Positions 34,895 to 47,756 are shown, counted from the stretch's first letter. The stretch is 64,000 nucleotides of DNA from Stachybotrys elegans (GCA_020746835.1 JAGPNK010000007.1:434001-498000), one strand, 5' to 3'. A program made the numbers and translations. Notes: generated by a model not told the origin, from the letters alone.

Positions 34895-37800
34895 TCAAGA
34901 ACCTCTGAAAAGGAACTGGAGATCCTCAGGACTGAGCGAATCCATCGCCTTGTCGTCAGCGTTGACGGTCGAATGAATCATGCTTGTCTTCTTCTCCTGA
35001 ATCAGCACCATGCGGCTTTCTACTGAATCCTCAATGCAAAGTCGCGTGATGGCGCATGGCCGCGTCTGCCCAATGCGATGGCAACGATCCGCAGACTGCC
35101 ATTCTGCTGCGGGGTTCCACCATCTATACCAGGTTAGCCTGAGTCGCTCCCATTGTTCGAGGAACTTACGGATCAACAATAAATACTCTCGATGCTTCTG
35201 TGAGATTGAGAGCAACACCACCGGCCTTCAAAGACACGAGGAAACACTCGACATCGACATTGTTCATGAAATGCTCAATCGAAGCCTGTCGCTGGGCAGG
35301 AGTCATGCTACCATCAAGCATGACGGTCGTGATACCCGCTCGTCGGAGACGCCACTCAATGAGCTGCAGCATGGTGGTGAACTGGGAGAAAATAATGGAC
35401 TTGTGCGTCGCGTTGTCGGATCGAAGCTTGTGGAGCTCGTGCACCAGGAGTTCAATCTTGGACGACGACTTCCAATTTTCCATCTTGATCCTGTTGATGA
35501 TGGATGATTTCTTCACCAAGCTCTCATCCTGCTCAATCTCCGCCTGCTCCAGATCTATGGAGAGGGGAATGTGGCAGCGAGGGCAATCGGGTTCATCAGT
35601 GGAGCGAATGTAGCTAGCAACGCATGCCCTGCAGAAGTCATGTTTGCATCGACTGCGCACGGCATCTTCAGCAGACTCATCGCAGATGCAGCACACCATG
35701 ACATTCTGCCCGCCCTCTGCATTCTTCTTCAGGATTAGATCCGGGTGGTCGGCCACCTGTCTCATCTGCATAATCAGCCCAAAGATGTTGGCGTAGTTGT
35801 TCAAAAGAACGCCCTGCGCCACGTAGGTATCGAACCTGCGCTTTCCGTTTGTCATGATGCTGTTGGAAAAGTCGTTCTCCTCCTCTCCAAAGAATTGCCG
35901 ATCAACGTAGATCTCCTTGACAGGCAATTCCATCGAGTTGGTATGGTCCTTCTTGAGGCGCCGCAGCATGATCCGATCCGTCATGAGCCGCAGCTTCCTG
36001 AAGGCTTCGCGGCCTGGCCCGAGGTTTCCATATTGCTGAATAGGGTTCAAGAGTTCCTGGTTGAATACAGACACATGCTGCATGCCCGCATGCTTGCAGG
36101 AAGTGCATCGGTTGAACTCGTCCATGGTCCACTCTAATTGAGAGCAGGGGCATTGCTTGCAGAGATAGGACGCGAACGGGCGAATGTTGAGGAATCTGAT
36201 CAAGGAAAAGAATTCTCCAATGCGGTTCTGCAGGGGAGTTCCCGTCAGGCACCACCGGTAGTCGGTTGTGAGCGCAAAGCATGCCTTGGCGGTCATGGTG
36301 GTTCTGGTCTTGATGCAGTGCGCCTCATCGAGGATGACTCGGTGGAAGTGAATGGAGTGTATGAGACTCTTTTCTTTATGAATCCCGTCCTTGCGCTTGA
36401 AGCCCTTTTCTTGCTTGCGGTACATGGACTCGAGACTGTTGTAGGACATCATGATGACATCAAACTTCTTGAGATCTCTGAGCGTCATGCTCTTGGACTT
36501 TTGGTTGGTGCCGTGATATACAAATGTATTCAGCGTTCCGTCTGTGTAGGCCTTGATTTCGGACTGCCACTGCATCAACGCGACGGGGGGTACAAGAACA
36601 AGAGAAGGCTGCTTCGCAGGATAGTCGGACATGACCAAAGACACGGCCTGGATGGTTTTGCCCAGGCCCATCTCATCACCGAGAAGACCGCCTGCCCACT
36701 CCGTCTTTTCCATGGCCGTCATCCAGGCAAGGCCTTCGAGCTGGAAGGGCTTCAGCTGTCGTGTGATGTTATGAGGCTGGGGGGCTCGTCCCGCCTTCAA
36801 AACAGGCATCGCCTCCAGATCTTTCCACATTGTCTTGATTTCGGGATGGTTGGCTTCCAAACGGTTACGCTCCTTCTTAACCCGGCCTTGGTTTCCAGAC
36901 ACTCGGTATGCTCGTCGCTGTTCGCCAACTCTCCCAGTATTCGCCGGTACCTCTGCATCGCTATTGCTAGCGGAAGCGGCGCTGGAGGCGGCACTGGAAC
37001 CGTAGCTGGTGACTTCGGATTCTGTGGGCTGATCTTCGGGCAACTCTGCCAAGTCAGCTTCACGACTAGACCTAGTCGTCGTTCGGCGCCTTGTGCTCAG
37101 CGGCACATCCTCTTCACTGTCCTCCACTACAGCGTTTGACGTGCGAGCTCTGGTCCTAGCAGGCCCGGCCGCGTTCCTCCTAGGAAGACGCTTGCGGTTT
37201 CTGCTCAGCGGCAAATCGTCTTCGCTGTCGCTGGCTGGCGGGCTTGTAAGTTCAGTGAGTTCGTCGAACGCTGCTATCTCATCCTGACTTTCTGTTTCCA
37301 TGTCCGTATCCTCGGAATCAGGTATGACCTTTGTCTTCTTGGTCTGAAGAGGTCCGTTGAGAGAAGCCGAGCTTCTTGTACGCTTCATCGTAGCCAGCGG
37401 GGGGAGCTCAGGAGCGGTAGACGGGCCAGCCTCACCGGGTCCGGAGTCGACCGCCCCGACGCCCGAGATGCGACCGCTCCTACGGGTGCCGCTGGGACGG
37501 ACATGGGAAGCTTCGGCTCTGGTGTATTCTTGCTGCTGTAGTCGGCGGGCAACTTGTGCATCAGGAGACGTGTCGGAAAACACCCCCTCATCCTCGGAAT
37601 CATCAATCATGTCCTTCGGACCCGCAGGCTTCATTGCGTACATACTATTACGCAGAGCTCTCTCTCGGTTGTGTTCTGTGGTCTTGGAGGGCACTTGAAC
37701 TTCAATCGAAACGCCTTTCTGTGATTTGATGGAGAACGAGAGGTCTGCGGAAGTGATTGGGGTAGGGACTGTGCTGGTATTGGGGGTTGAATAGCCACTC

Positions 37801-38150
37801 TCGGATGACTGTGCATTGGGTGTAGCAGATGAAACAGATTCGCTGGCTATGGCAAGTGCCTTGGCTTGGCCACGAGTCGTCCTGGAACTGGTAGCTGAGG
37901 TAGTAGGAGATTCCACAGCAGCGCTGCTGGTATCTGCCAAGAGAGAGGATCTGGATGGTCTCCCTCGGGGACGCTTCACTAGCGACTCAGTGGCTGGCGA
38001 CTCCGACGTGCCACTTTTCGCAACTGGTGAGGCATCATCTGAGACTGAATAAGAGATTAACGGATGTCGGATATAAATGTTTCCAGGCGACATACCAGTT
38101 TGCAGCTTCGCTGGGGTGGTCGAGGCGCGAGGGGGGCGACCGCGGGGCAT
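34895..38150 (-). CDS. RAD16: DNA repair protein RAD16, SNF2 helicase with RING finger
   Basis: Subunit of the Rad7-Rad16 complex, which finds UV damage in non-transcribed DNA for global-genome nucleotide excision repair. Exons 38096-38150, 35170-38044 and 34895-35123 give 1052 residues. The first intron (51 nt) is a multiple of three and has no stop; it is called from its GT..AG ends and CTAAC-like context. The ATG at 38150 opens an AT-hook-like stretch ([10 protein letters not shown]), with another PRGRPSR further in. The N-terminal 400 residues are acidic and serine-rich. Helicase motifs: GDEMGLGKT near 474, DEAH near 589, LTGTPLQNR; a C3HC4 RING (CCICDES...CPRCHIPL) at about 803-843 sits inside the helicase; then [22 protein letters not shown] and the arginine motif [13 protein letters not shown]. 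Divergent from RAD7. Confidence 0.94.
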
Positions 38151-38989
38151 CTTAACGACTGGCAAGCAGAGATGAACCCTGTGCTTATTTATTTTCTCTT
38201 TTCGCAAGCGCAGAAAACAGAGAAGCTATCTCCGAAGTTGCGAACGATGGGATCAAACGATGTGTAGTTGCTTGGTGCTGACGGGAGTGAAGCACGATGG
38301 TTCAGAGCTCATCGGCTTGGCAGTGGCAAGCACCAAACCCAACAGCGTCGTCTGGGGGAAAGAGAAGACGGTGAGGAAGAAGACAGGGGAGAAATGCAGT
38401 TGCAACAAAGAGGAAATGAACTGGCACCTCAGAAAGGGCCGAGGACCGCGGGCCAGGAATTGGTTCAATCGAAGAGATGGCAAAAGGGATGAAAGTTGCC
38501 ACTGCAAAAAGAAAATGCTGCGCCCTTGCCAGTGATCAGTCAACACCACCTTGAGCGACTGCACTAACTCACTATGAGCTGCCGCCTGTTCAGGAGACTC
38601 GCGCTGCTTCTAGGTCACGAAAGCACGTGCTAGGCTCCAAGGGGCATGAGAGGCCGTTTGAAAAGTGGATCAATGCACTGTGACTCTGCACAGGCTTGTG
38701 CGCGAAATTGGAGGAGACTCGTGAGCCGCACAGTGCAAACCTTGTTCGCCTACTGTCTTTCAGCTAGTGCTAGTCACCTGACAGCGTGTGCTGTGCGCGA
38801 TTCGCCTGCGACAAGCTCCTTGCTTGTTTGAGTGAGTGGCGACTACGGCTTACAAACTCGCCTGAAGTTGGGTGAGATAGAAAATCTGACTCCTAAGCAC
38901 CTTCATCGTGCCCAGCTTGACGATAAATTCTTGTGGTGAACCAAACTCTGCTCGTGTCGCTTATCTCGAGCAATCCTCCGATACGCACC
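38151..38989. promoter_or_regulatory. shared bidirectional promoter region of RAD16 and RAD7
   Basis: The 839 bp between the two start codons contains no other convincing gene, so it must serve both. A CACGTG palindrome lies at about 38624-38629. No TATA box is apparent on either side. Confidence 0.5.
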
Positions 38990-40993
38990 ATGTAAGTCAG
39001 CAGTCACTAGAGAAGCCATCTCAGCTCACCATTCACCAGGGCACGATCATCTCGAAATCGACCTCCTCCGCAGGATCCCAACCCACCCGCAAATCAGAAT
39101 GCGCCTCCCAACATGCCTCCGCCTGCTCCCGTTCGGCGAAATGTCACTGGACCGTATGTTTCCTGATGGCCTTGTTGGCAGTCGCTGACAGCATCCCAGG
39201 CAATCTGCCTTGACAGACTTTCTCGCCGTGAGTGTGTGAATCCAGTTTACTACTGTCAAACTAACCCCCTCCAGAGTCACAACATTTCGGCTAGGCAGAT
39301 TCGCGACGATGCGGAGCAACGTCGCCAGGCAGCTGCCCAATCGAGGGAAGCACAGGCCTCGCGGGAAGCAGAGACGGAATCGGTCGCCATCGTCGCTGAG
39401 TCTACCACCACTCGCAGATCAAGGAGTGGGCAGACAACCACCGTTCAAGAGAAGAAGACGATTGAAAAGATCAAGGCCAGCAAAGCATTCAAGAAGCGCA
39501 AGAAGCAGGACGACGAGTCGGAGGAAGATGTTGCCCGTGCCATTTTCGAGCAGCGGCATGCTCCTCTGCCCGGTCAGATGGAAAACTGCGCCATCTGCTC
39601 CAAGAGATTCACCGTTACTCCCTACTCGGTCGCCGGGCCAGAAGGAGGGTTACTTTGCGCGCCATGCGGCAGGCAGGTCGCCAAGGAGCAGCAGGGCCAG
39701 CCTAAGAAGAAGAAGCCGCGCCAGCAGGTCGGCGGCGTTGGTTCACGCCGAGCTGTTCAGAGCCGAATGCTTGACGGTCTCGTGGGCGCAAAGAGCCTTG
39801 CTTCCTTGTGTGTCGATATCCTGGCCAAGAACGTGCACATGGCAGACAGCCTAGGCGACTTGCCAGAGCATCTCATTGACAAAATTGCCCGGCTCTTTTC
39901 GAAGAGACGTCTTCTGAAACCTGAGACGCTACCGCTCTTTGTCCTACCCACCACTGAGGTGCTGAACATCTACGATGGGGCCAGACTTGGCGAGCACGAC
40001 TTGACCAGCATCTTTCAGGTGGCTCCACAGCTCAAGCACTTCAAGATCCGAAACGCCATCCAATTCAAGGACGATGTCATGGATTATCTCCTTACGCGCA
40101 ACATTCAGCTTGAAACCTTTTACCTGCACGGAGCCAACCTCTTAAGCGAGGAGAAATGGCACAGCTACCTCGAGGCCAAGGGCGAGACACTTAGGCGCCT
40201 TCAGATTTACTGTACAGACAGGCATGTCGGAGACGAGACAATAAAGGTTCTGCAGCAGCATTGCCCCAACCTTGTCAAACTGAAGATCCAGAACAACCAG
40301 AAATTGACAGAGGAGGGTGTCAAAGCCATTGGAGGCATTCCCAGCCTGAAGCACGTTGGGCTATGGTTGCAGAACAAAATATCCGCCCAGGTGCTCACCC
40401 ACATGATAACAAAGGTTGGCCGTAATCTCGAGACGCTCTCTCTCAAGGCCATGCCAGTGTCTGACGATTCTGTGCTGGATGCGATCCACAAGAATTGCCG
40501 GTCGCTTGTCAAACTTCGCATCACCGACAGCGAGGCCATGACCGACCAGGGCTTTGCCGACCTCTTTACCGACTGGCAGAATCCTCCTCTTCAGTTTATT
40601 GATGTGCAAAAGTGCCGGCACCTCGATTCTACCATCCCTACTGCCAACCCCGACGGCGTGGGTCTGTGCGATGCGGGTTTCAAGGCTCTGATGAAGCATT
40701 CTGGGCAGAAGCTCAAGATTCTCAACGTGCACGCTTGCCGACACATTTCCCAAGAGGCGTTTGAGGAGGTGTTTAGCGAGACTGCCGTCTACCCGTGTCT
40801 GGAAAAGCTAGAAATCAGTTTCTGCGGCGAGGTCACCGACTTTATTCTCGGCTCCATCTTTCGCTCCTGTCCCAGCATCAAGGAGGTTAATGTATTTGGA
40901 TGCATGAAACTCAACGAGGTCATGGTGCCTCGAGGCGTCATTGTCATTGGGGTACCCAACGCCTTGGGGATGATAACTGAGGGCACAACATAG
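38990..40993 (+). CDS. RAD7: DNA repair protein RAD7, leucine-rich-repeat subunit
   Basis: Partner of RAD16 in damage recognition and its ubiquitin-ligase activity. Exons 38990-38991, 39040-39153, 39200-39227 and 39275-40993 join to 620 residues. The start codon is split: AT precedes a GTAAGT intron and G follows it, creating the context CACCATGGC. The third exon supplies QSALTDFLA, joining to SHNISARQIR, a signature of fungal RAD7. Next come a basic stretch, a CxxC...CxxC zinc-knuckle-like motif (CAICSKRF, LCAPCG) near residue 160, and from about residue 240 a series of cysteine-containing leucine-rich repeats (for example LVKLRITDSEAMTDQGF, LEKLEISFCGEVTD). An alternative start is the ATG at 39112, but it would lose conserved sequence only slightly; RNA evidence is needed to choose. 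Confidence 0.9.
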
Positions 40994-41179
40994 ACGGTCT
41001 ACGGTGGTCACGGTGGATTGATTAGCGATGGATTCCAGCTGGTTGAGTAAGGCGCAGACATTTGAACCGGGAGATGATTTGTGAGGTTATGTACAGATAG
41101 ACTAAGAGATTCCCACGACGCTCTCATATAAACGCTTTTGAATGACCCATACAACTCGTAACACATAAACGCAAGCTCA

Positions 41180-42244
41180 TCAGTTGATGACGGCTGCCAA
41201 TTCCTGATCCTCAATGGCCCACATGCGCAGGCGCTCGGCCAGCTCCTCGTCGGTGATGTCGTCTTGTCTGCGGAACTCGATAGGAGGTCCGCATCCGGCG
41301 ATGGGGCCCAGGTAGTGGTTGTGAGCATCAATGTTGAGACCGATGGTGGTGCCAGCGTTGCACTTGACATTGGCAATGCCCTCGCAGACACGGATGTCAT
41401 CCACGGTGTAGTCGGTGTCGGTGCTTGAGCCGGTGGACAGCCAGTACTCGGGGGAGATGTGGCGGTATCCAAAGACCATGGGGGGCAGGCGAGGAACGGG
41501 GTCGTCGATGTGAGTGACGCGGAACTCGGCACCGGGCTGGTCGGTGATGAACTGCGACAGGACGGCGTTTCCAAGACGGGGAGCACCATAGGAGTAGATG
41601 TCGACGCTGTAGGTGCGACGCAGGTAGGCAGCGGCCAGGGTAGCGACAACAGCACCGAGGGAGTGGCCAGTGGCTACGATACGGTAGCCGGGGTTGGCGG
41701 CGAGGGCAGAGGCGATGGCAGCGGTGGCAGGGCGAGCAATCTCTTTCCAGGCGGCGGCGAAGCCGGCGTGGACGGAGCAGCCGCTGACCAGGTCGTCGCA
41801 GCCCGTGCGGACGAAGATGACATCGGTGATGAAGTTGCGGACGTTGTTACTGCCGCGGATAGACAGGATGATTTCCCGGCGGGCGTTGTCGACAGCGACG
41901 AAGCCACCAATGCCAGTCACGAGGCCACTGCACGTATAAGTAGGGGTCCCATAGAGCTCAACTCGAGGTTGGTGAACTTACGTAAAGGTTTGCACAATGG
42001 TACCGCGGTTGCCCTCGACGGTGGGACAGACACCACCACTGCAGGTGATGGCGCTTCCAGCGGCGACCTCGATGTTGCAGTACGAGGCGCCGGCATACTC
42101 GGCAAAGACGTTGAGGTCAGAGAGTTGCTGCTCGGTGACGCTCGCCCTAGTGCCGAGAGACCTGACAGCCTCGATGTAGTCGCGGGCAGAGAGGGGAGAG
42201 GCCACCGCGCAGGCGGCGAGGGCGAGGAGAGACAGAACGTGCAT
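41180..42244 (-). CDS. secreted class 3 lipase
   Basis: Triacylglycerol lipase or feruloyl-esterase-type alpha/beta hydrolase of the Lipase_3 family. Two exons (41982-42244, 41180-41927) around a 54-nt intron give 336 residues. MHVLSLLALAACAVASPL is a signal peptide with likely cleavage after VAS. Catalytic serine is in TGHSLGAVVATLAAAY, aspartate in THIDDPVPRLPP, histidine in NIDAHNHYLGP. The conserved SIRGSNNVRNFITD supplies the oxyanion-hole region. Cysteines in SYCNIE, ITCSGGVCP, GCDDLVSGCS and AGCGPP would form disulphides, as in secreted relatives. The C-terminus extends about 30 charged residues past the fold. Opposite strand to RAD7, convergent, with 186 bp between stops. Confidence 0.92.
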
Positions 42245-42306
42245 GGTTGAGAGTTGCGAGATGAAGGCGTCTACTGGGGCACGATGGATTCACGAGAAGC
42301 AAGGAG

Positions 42307-42316
42307 CTCATATATA
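42307..42316 (-). promoter_or_regulatory. TATA box of the lipase gene
   Basis: TATATATGAG on the minus strand, about 65 nt upstream of the ATG at 42244. Confidence 0.5.
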
Positions 42317-44677
42317 CGCCAACCTGGGGGATTCTCCCACGAGGGTCGCCGAGTGGGCCTCATCGGGGAGCCCCTTGACATGTAGATGCATGGCTTCCCT
42401 TGGTTGCGAGCGCGTTGAGCTGGACAGGGGCCATGGTCACGGCGATTAATTACGGGATAGACCGTGACCGGTGTGCCTTACAGCAAGGCATGGACAACAA
42501 CCAGTCAGGGGCAAGAGAAGGGTAGTTTTTGGCAGGTCAAGGATACAAATAGTGTAAGCCACACAGGGGCTGGAGGCGGCACGCATTGTCAAATGAGAGA
42601 TCGGATATCGAGGCCGAGCGGAGGTCACAGGGCGTCGTGGCTGGTCACGCTCCGAGGCGGGCGCTTGCGCAGCGTCGGTGCAATATTGCCAATCGACCTT
42701 CCCAAGGAGCACAAGTCTGGAGAATGCCGGGCGAAGGGATGACGAAGAATCACCACGTTTCCGACATTGCACGATGGAGGTGGCACGGCCGATGTGCCAT
42801 GAACCGGTCCGAGCCCAGCATCTCAGTTTGGTCCCGAGCGACGGAAGCCCGGGCCCCGCGAACAGACGGGCAACCGCAATTTTCCGTACATGGCGTTGAA
42901 ACTATTCAAAGTGCAAAGCACGGGGTTGAGGTTCAACGCACGGAAGGCTCTGTCTGTACCACGGACGTCAGAAACGTGGAGACTGGATATCCAAGCCTCA
43001 ACAAAAAAAATTAGAAATTGCGGCCAGGGCAGAACAGCCCCATGCTACTAACCAACCCCCTGCGAGTGGCACCCAGGGGAGGGGACGACTAGAAGACGCG
43101 AGACGGAGGATTGAGTGCCGAAACGTGGAGGAGGGCGCGTCCAGAGGCATCGCGACTCGACGTCAGGTGTGCCTGCGAGGTCGAATGAGGAAGCTCACAA
43201 CCCCAGTCGCCACGTTTTCAGTTAGGCCGGTAGCTTGGAAGAGACGAGGAGCCTGCTTGATTAGGAAGAGGTGGGTGTGGGGGATATCTTGATCGTGGTC
43301 GTAGGGCATTGACAATCTCATCTCGTCCATGTCCGAATGCGGGGGAGGTTGCGATGGCGTCCTTTTCTCGCACAGACGGTGGCTGTCATTACATACGTGG
43401 CGCTGTGACCACGCGGTATAGCACGCAGCATATTATTTGTCGTCGTTGGCTGTTGGGGCTGCTGACCGTGGTTGCTTGATTGTGACAGGTGGGCACCTGG
43501 TGCATCCCAGGCATAAGACGTCTGCTATGACCTCCTCCCCTGCCTCCACTTGCTCCAGGGTAAGCGCCCGCACAGGAACGTCAATGGCTTATTTTCTTTT
43601 CGTCGTGCCAAGTTTAGCTCCATTTCTTGCTCCATGACGGCCCGAAGACTGGCTGCTTGGCCTCGCATCCTCAACAACTCGTCGGTCGGTTCTATCTTGA
43701 TTGGGGTATTCACCCGTACGTCGTGAGAGTCACGCGTAGGGCGGCAACTACCGTGCCGCCCGGCGATTGGCTGCTTTTCTTTGCCTGCTTTCTTCCGTTT
43801 GTTCTCCCTCGACTGCCGTGGCTTGGCGGGGAAGAGGGGAAGTGAGGTCGTCGCCCATCGTCTTTCTCCTTCTGGCAGTGATGGGCGAGGCTGATGAGCA
43901 AATTTAAGTTATTCCATGCAGAGGGCCGCAGCCGGGCCACACCAACCGAGCACTGTCTTTCAGCTGCGAGCCATCGAGATTTTCACCGCCAGCAGCCGTA
44001 CGTCTGGCGAAGAGGGTGTGAAGGGCCGGCGTCGTGCCTGGGCGGCCCCAGACGACGTGCAGCCGAATTGAGCAAATCGTGACTGATTGCACTCTGGCTG
44101 GGATACGAGAAAAAGGTTGCATCGAGCACCTTAATTGATTGAGACGCTGCGCTGCACATCTTTATCGGCCTCGTCCCGAACCGAGCAAGCGCTCCTCGTG
44201 CCTATAAGCGAGGCTGCCCACGCGCTCGTCATGACCCCTCTTATCTGCGGGAATCTGGGTTAAAAACACCATCACCAGCATGGTTGCAGCGGGTTATCTT
44301 GCAACTTGTATAGACTAATACCCACTCCTCGTCCATTCATATCGCTGCCTCCTCCTCCAACTGCCGTCTGCCACTGCGCATCCTGCCTCGGCCCAGCGCT
44401 GCGTGGCCTATTTACCCCCAAATTCGAGCCCATCATCGACATGTGCAAGTCCAATAGCCATCTATAGCCCATACTTGTTACGTCATGGCCGACGACGTGA
44501 GCATCCCGCATCGACGTGAGCTGCTGCTGCTGCTGCCTTTAGTCCCGTTTCCATTAACGGGCCTTGCATCCAATATACCCCAGCTGATAAGCACATCGCA
44601 ATATAGACTGACCAAAGGACTCCATCGCAAGGTGGGAAAATACAAATCGTAGACGGCTATGCGCGGCGGCGGCGGCG
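42317..44677. other. intergenic region, lipase to beta-glucosidase
   Basis: About 2.4 kb containing the promoters of two divergent secreted-hydrolase genes. Open frames are short and lack family resemblance. Short CTG and GCG trinucleotide runs occur at 44522-44537 and 44662-44676. Confidence 0.55.
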
Positions 44678-44683
44678 TATAAG
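44678..44683 (+). promoter_or_regulatory. TATA box of the beta-glucosidase gene
   Basis: TATAAG, 91 nt before the ATG at 44769. Confidence 0.45.
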
Positions 44684-44768
44684 AGGTGTAGAGGCGCGTA
44701 GGCGGTCGAGGAGATTCTGTCCCAACCCACCACCCCCTTTCTCTAGTTCATCTGGGCTTGAGCGGATC

Positions 44769-47605
44769 ATGGCCACTCTTAAATCTTTTGCCTGTGTACT
44801 TGCTGCGCTCGCTGCCGTCGGCAGTGCTGTGCCTGCCGATCACCATCAAAAGCGCCAGCAGGCTCCCGAGGCCGGCTTCTATGTCCCCTCCTACTATCCC
44901 GCCCCCTATGGTGGCTGGGTAGATGATTGGAAGGAGAGCTACGCAAAGGCGAAAGCCCTCGTCGACCGCATGACGCTGGCGGAAAAGACCAACATCACTG
45001 GTGGCACGGGTATCTATATGGGTGAGTACATCACCGCCATCGACAGGACTGACAGCTAACAACTCTCAGGGTAAGCAGCTTACATCAAGCAATAAAAAAA
45101 AAGCTAACAAGTGAAGACGATGCAACGGTAACACCGGCTCCGCTCTGCGTGTCAACTTCCCTCAGCTGTGCCTCAATGATGCCGCCAACGGTATCCGCCA
45201 GACGGACAACGTGACTGTGTTCCCCAATGCCATCACGGCGGGCGCCACGTTTGACAAGAAGCTCATATACGAGCGCGGCGCCGCCATTGGCAAGGAGGGC
45301 CGCGGCAAGGGAGTCAACATCTGGCTCGGCCCCTCGGTCGGCCCCCTCGGCCGTAAGCCCAAGGGCGGCCGTAACTGGGAGGGCTTCGGCTCCGACCCGG
45401 TCCTGCAGGGCTACGGCGCCTACGAGACCATCCGTGGCGTCCAGGATCAGGGTGTCATTGCTACTATTAAGCATCTCATTGGCAATGAGCAGGAGATGTA
45501 CCGCATGTACAACCCATTCCAGTATGCCTACAGCGCCAACATCGGTATGCCGCCCGACCTGCAAATAAATTACACAGCTAACATGCGCAGACGACCGAAC
45601 TCTCCATGAAGTATACCTTTGGCCTTTTGCCGAAGCCGTGCGTGCTGGCGTTGGTGCCGCCATGACTGCGTACAACGCCGTTAACGGTAGTGCCTCCAGC
45701 CATAACCCCTACCTCATCAACGGCCTTCTCAAAGATGAGCTCGGGTTCCAGGGCTTCGTCATGTCCGACTGGATTTCGCACATGTCGGGCGTCGCCTCGG
45801 CTATCGCCGGCTTGGACATGGACATGCCGGGCGACACGCAGATACCCCTATTCGGCAGCTCGTTCTGGATGTACGAGCTCACGCGCTCCACGCTCAACGG
45901 CTCCGTGCCCATGGACCGTCTGAATGACATGGCTACGCGTATTGTCGCTGCGTGGTACAAGATGGGTCAAGATGAGGGTTTCCCCGCCGTCAACTTTGAC
46001 ACCAACTCCAAGACCCGCGAGGCCCCCCTTTATCCCGGCGCCTGGCCCAACTCACCGACTGGCGTTGTCAATGAATTTGTTCAAGTCCAAGCAGACCATG
46101 ACGTTGTTGCTCGTCAAGTTGCTCAGGATGGTCTTACCCTGCTCAAAAATGAGGATAACCTCCTCCCCTCTCCGCATCGCGACCCATCGTCGTCTTCGGC
46201 ACCGGCGCAGCCACCAACCCCGACGGCCCCAACGCATGCCCCGATAGAAACTGTAATAAGGGCTTCCTCGGATCGGCTTGGGGCTCAGGATCCGCGCGTT
46301 TTCCCTGTTCCCTGTCAGCACAAGTCTGAGGCTAATCTCATGATATAGGTTGACTATATGTATATCGACGACCCCATCTCAGCCTTCCGACGACGCACCG
46401 ACGACGTCACCTTCTACAACACCGATAGATTCCCTTCCTCTGCTCGACAGCAGTCTGAAGATGATGTAGCTTTCGTCTTTATTACCTCGGATGCCGGCGA
46501 GAACTCCTACACTGTTGAAGGCAACCACGGTGATCGAGACGCATCGCGACTATTCGCTTGGCACGACGGCGACCGCCTCGTTCAAGATGTCGCTGCTAGG
46601 TACAGTAATGTCGTCGTTGTCGCCAACACTGTTGGGCCTCTGGTGCTCGAGGCATGGCATGACCTCCCGTCCGTTAAGGCTGTCCTCATCGCTCACTTGC
46701 CCGGTCAAGAAGGCGGCGAGTCGCTGACCGGCGTCCTTTATGGCGACGTTTCGCCCAATGGACATTTGCCATACTCAATTACCTTCGCAGAGGATGACAT
46801 GCCCGAGAGTGTGACTCGGCTGATTGACTCGGCTTTCTTCAACCAGCCCCAGGACACTTACACCGAGGGTCTCTACATCGACTACAAATGGCTCAACAAG
46901 GCGGGGATCAAGGCGCGATATGCATTTGGCCATGGTCTCAGCTATACCACCTTTAACTACACTGCGACTATTGAGAAGGTCACTCAGTTGACCAGAACAC
47001 CTCCCCCTCGGGCCCCTAAGGAGGGTATCCTGGAGTACGACCAGCCCATCCCCGCAGCGGCTGAGGCCGTCGCCCCCGCCGGCTTCCAAATGATCTGGCG
47101 CCTCATCTACTCCTGGCTTTCCGAGTCGGATGCTCAGAACGCAATCCGCGACGGCCAGACTAGGCAGTACCCCTACCCACCGGGCTACACTACCACACAA
47201 CGCGAGGGTCCTCGCGCCGGTGGCGGTGAGGGCGGTAACCCGGCGCTCTATGACACTGCTTACACGCTTTCTGTCACTGTGACCAACTCTGGCAGTGAGC
47301 ATTCTGGCAAGGCATCCGTCCAGGCCTACCTGCAGTTCCCAGAGGGCATTGAGTATGAGACCCCTATCATTCAGCTGCGCGACTTTGAGAAGACGGGTGA
47401 GCTGGCACCTGGTGAGAGCCAGACGGTTCAGATCAACCTCAGACGCAAGGACATTAGTGTTTGGGACGTTGTTTTGCAGGACTGGGTTGTGCCGGAGGTG
47501 GATGGCGCATACAAGGTGTGGCTGGGCGCCGCGAGCGACGACCTGAGTGCCGTCTGCCATGTCGATGGCTTGACCTGTGAGTCGAATGTTGCAGGCCCTA
47601 TCTAG
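44769..47605 (+). CDS. secreted GH3 beta-glucosidase with frame breaks
   Basis: Hydrolyses cellobiose and other beta-glucosides; signal peptide [20 protein letters not shown], then a KR site. Clear exons: 44769-45021, 45070 (one base), 45117-45544, then 45591 onward, and a final exon 46349-47605. The nucleophile is D in [33 protein letters not shown] and the C-terminal fibronectin-III-like domain ([18 protein letters not shown]) are typical. Around 46165-46168 a four-C run is one base short: [10 protein letters not shown] continues in the next frame as [18 protein letters not shown] and [14 protein letters not shown]. The splice from there to [13 protein letters not shown] does not close in frame from any good donor, so a second base may be missing or the last intron differs. 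Either assembly errors or a decaying gene. Confidence 0.85.
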
Positions 47606-47756
47606 TTACTCTATCTCAATTCATTTTACTTGTCTTAAGTTATCAGTGAATCTCTTATGTGGTCGGTGGGATAGAAAACAGTAACCTTAGCAGGGGAAAG
47701 GTATCTTATGAATAAGAAATTAGTGATATATAACAATAGAAGAGTATAAGAACGGA

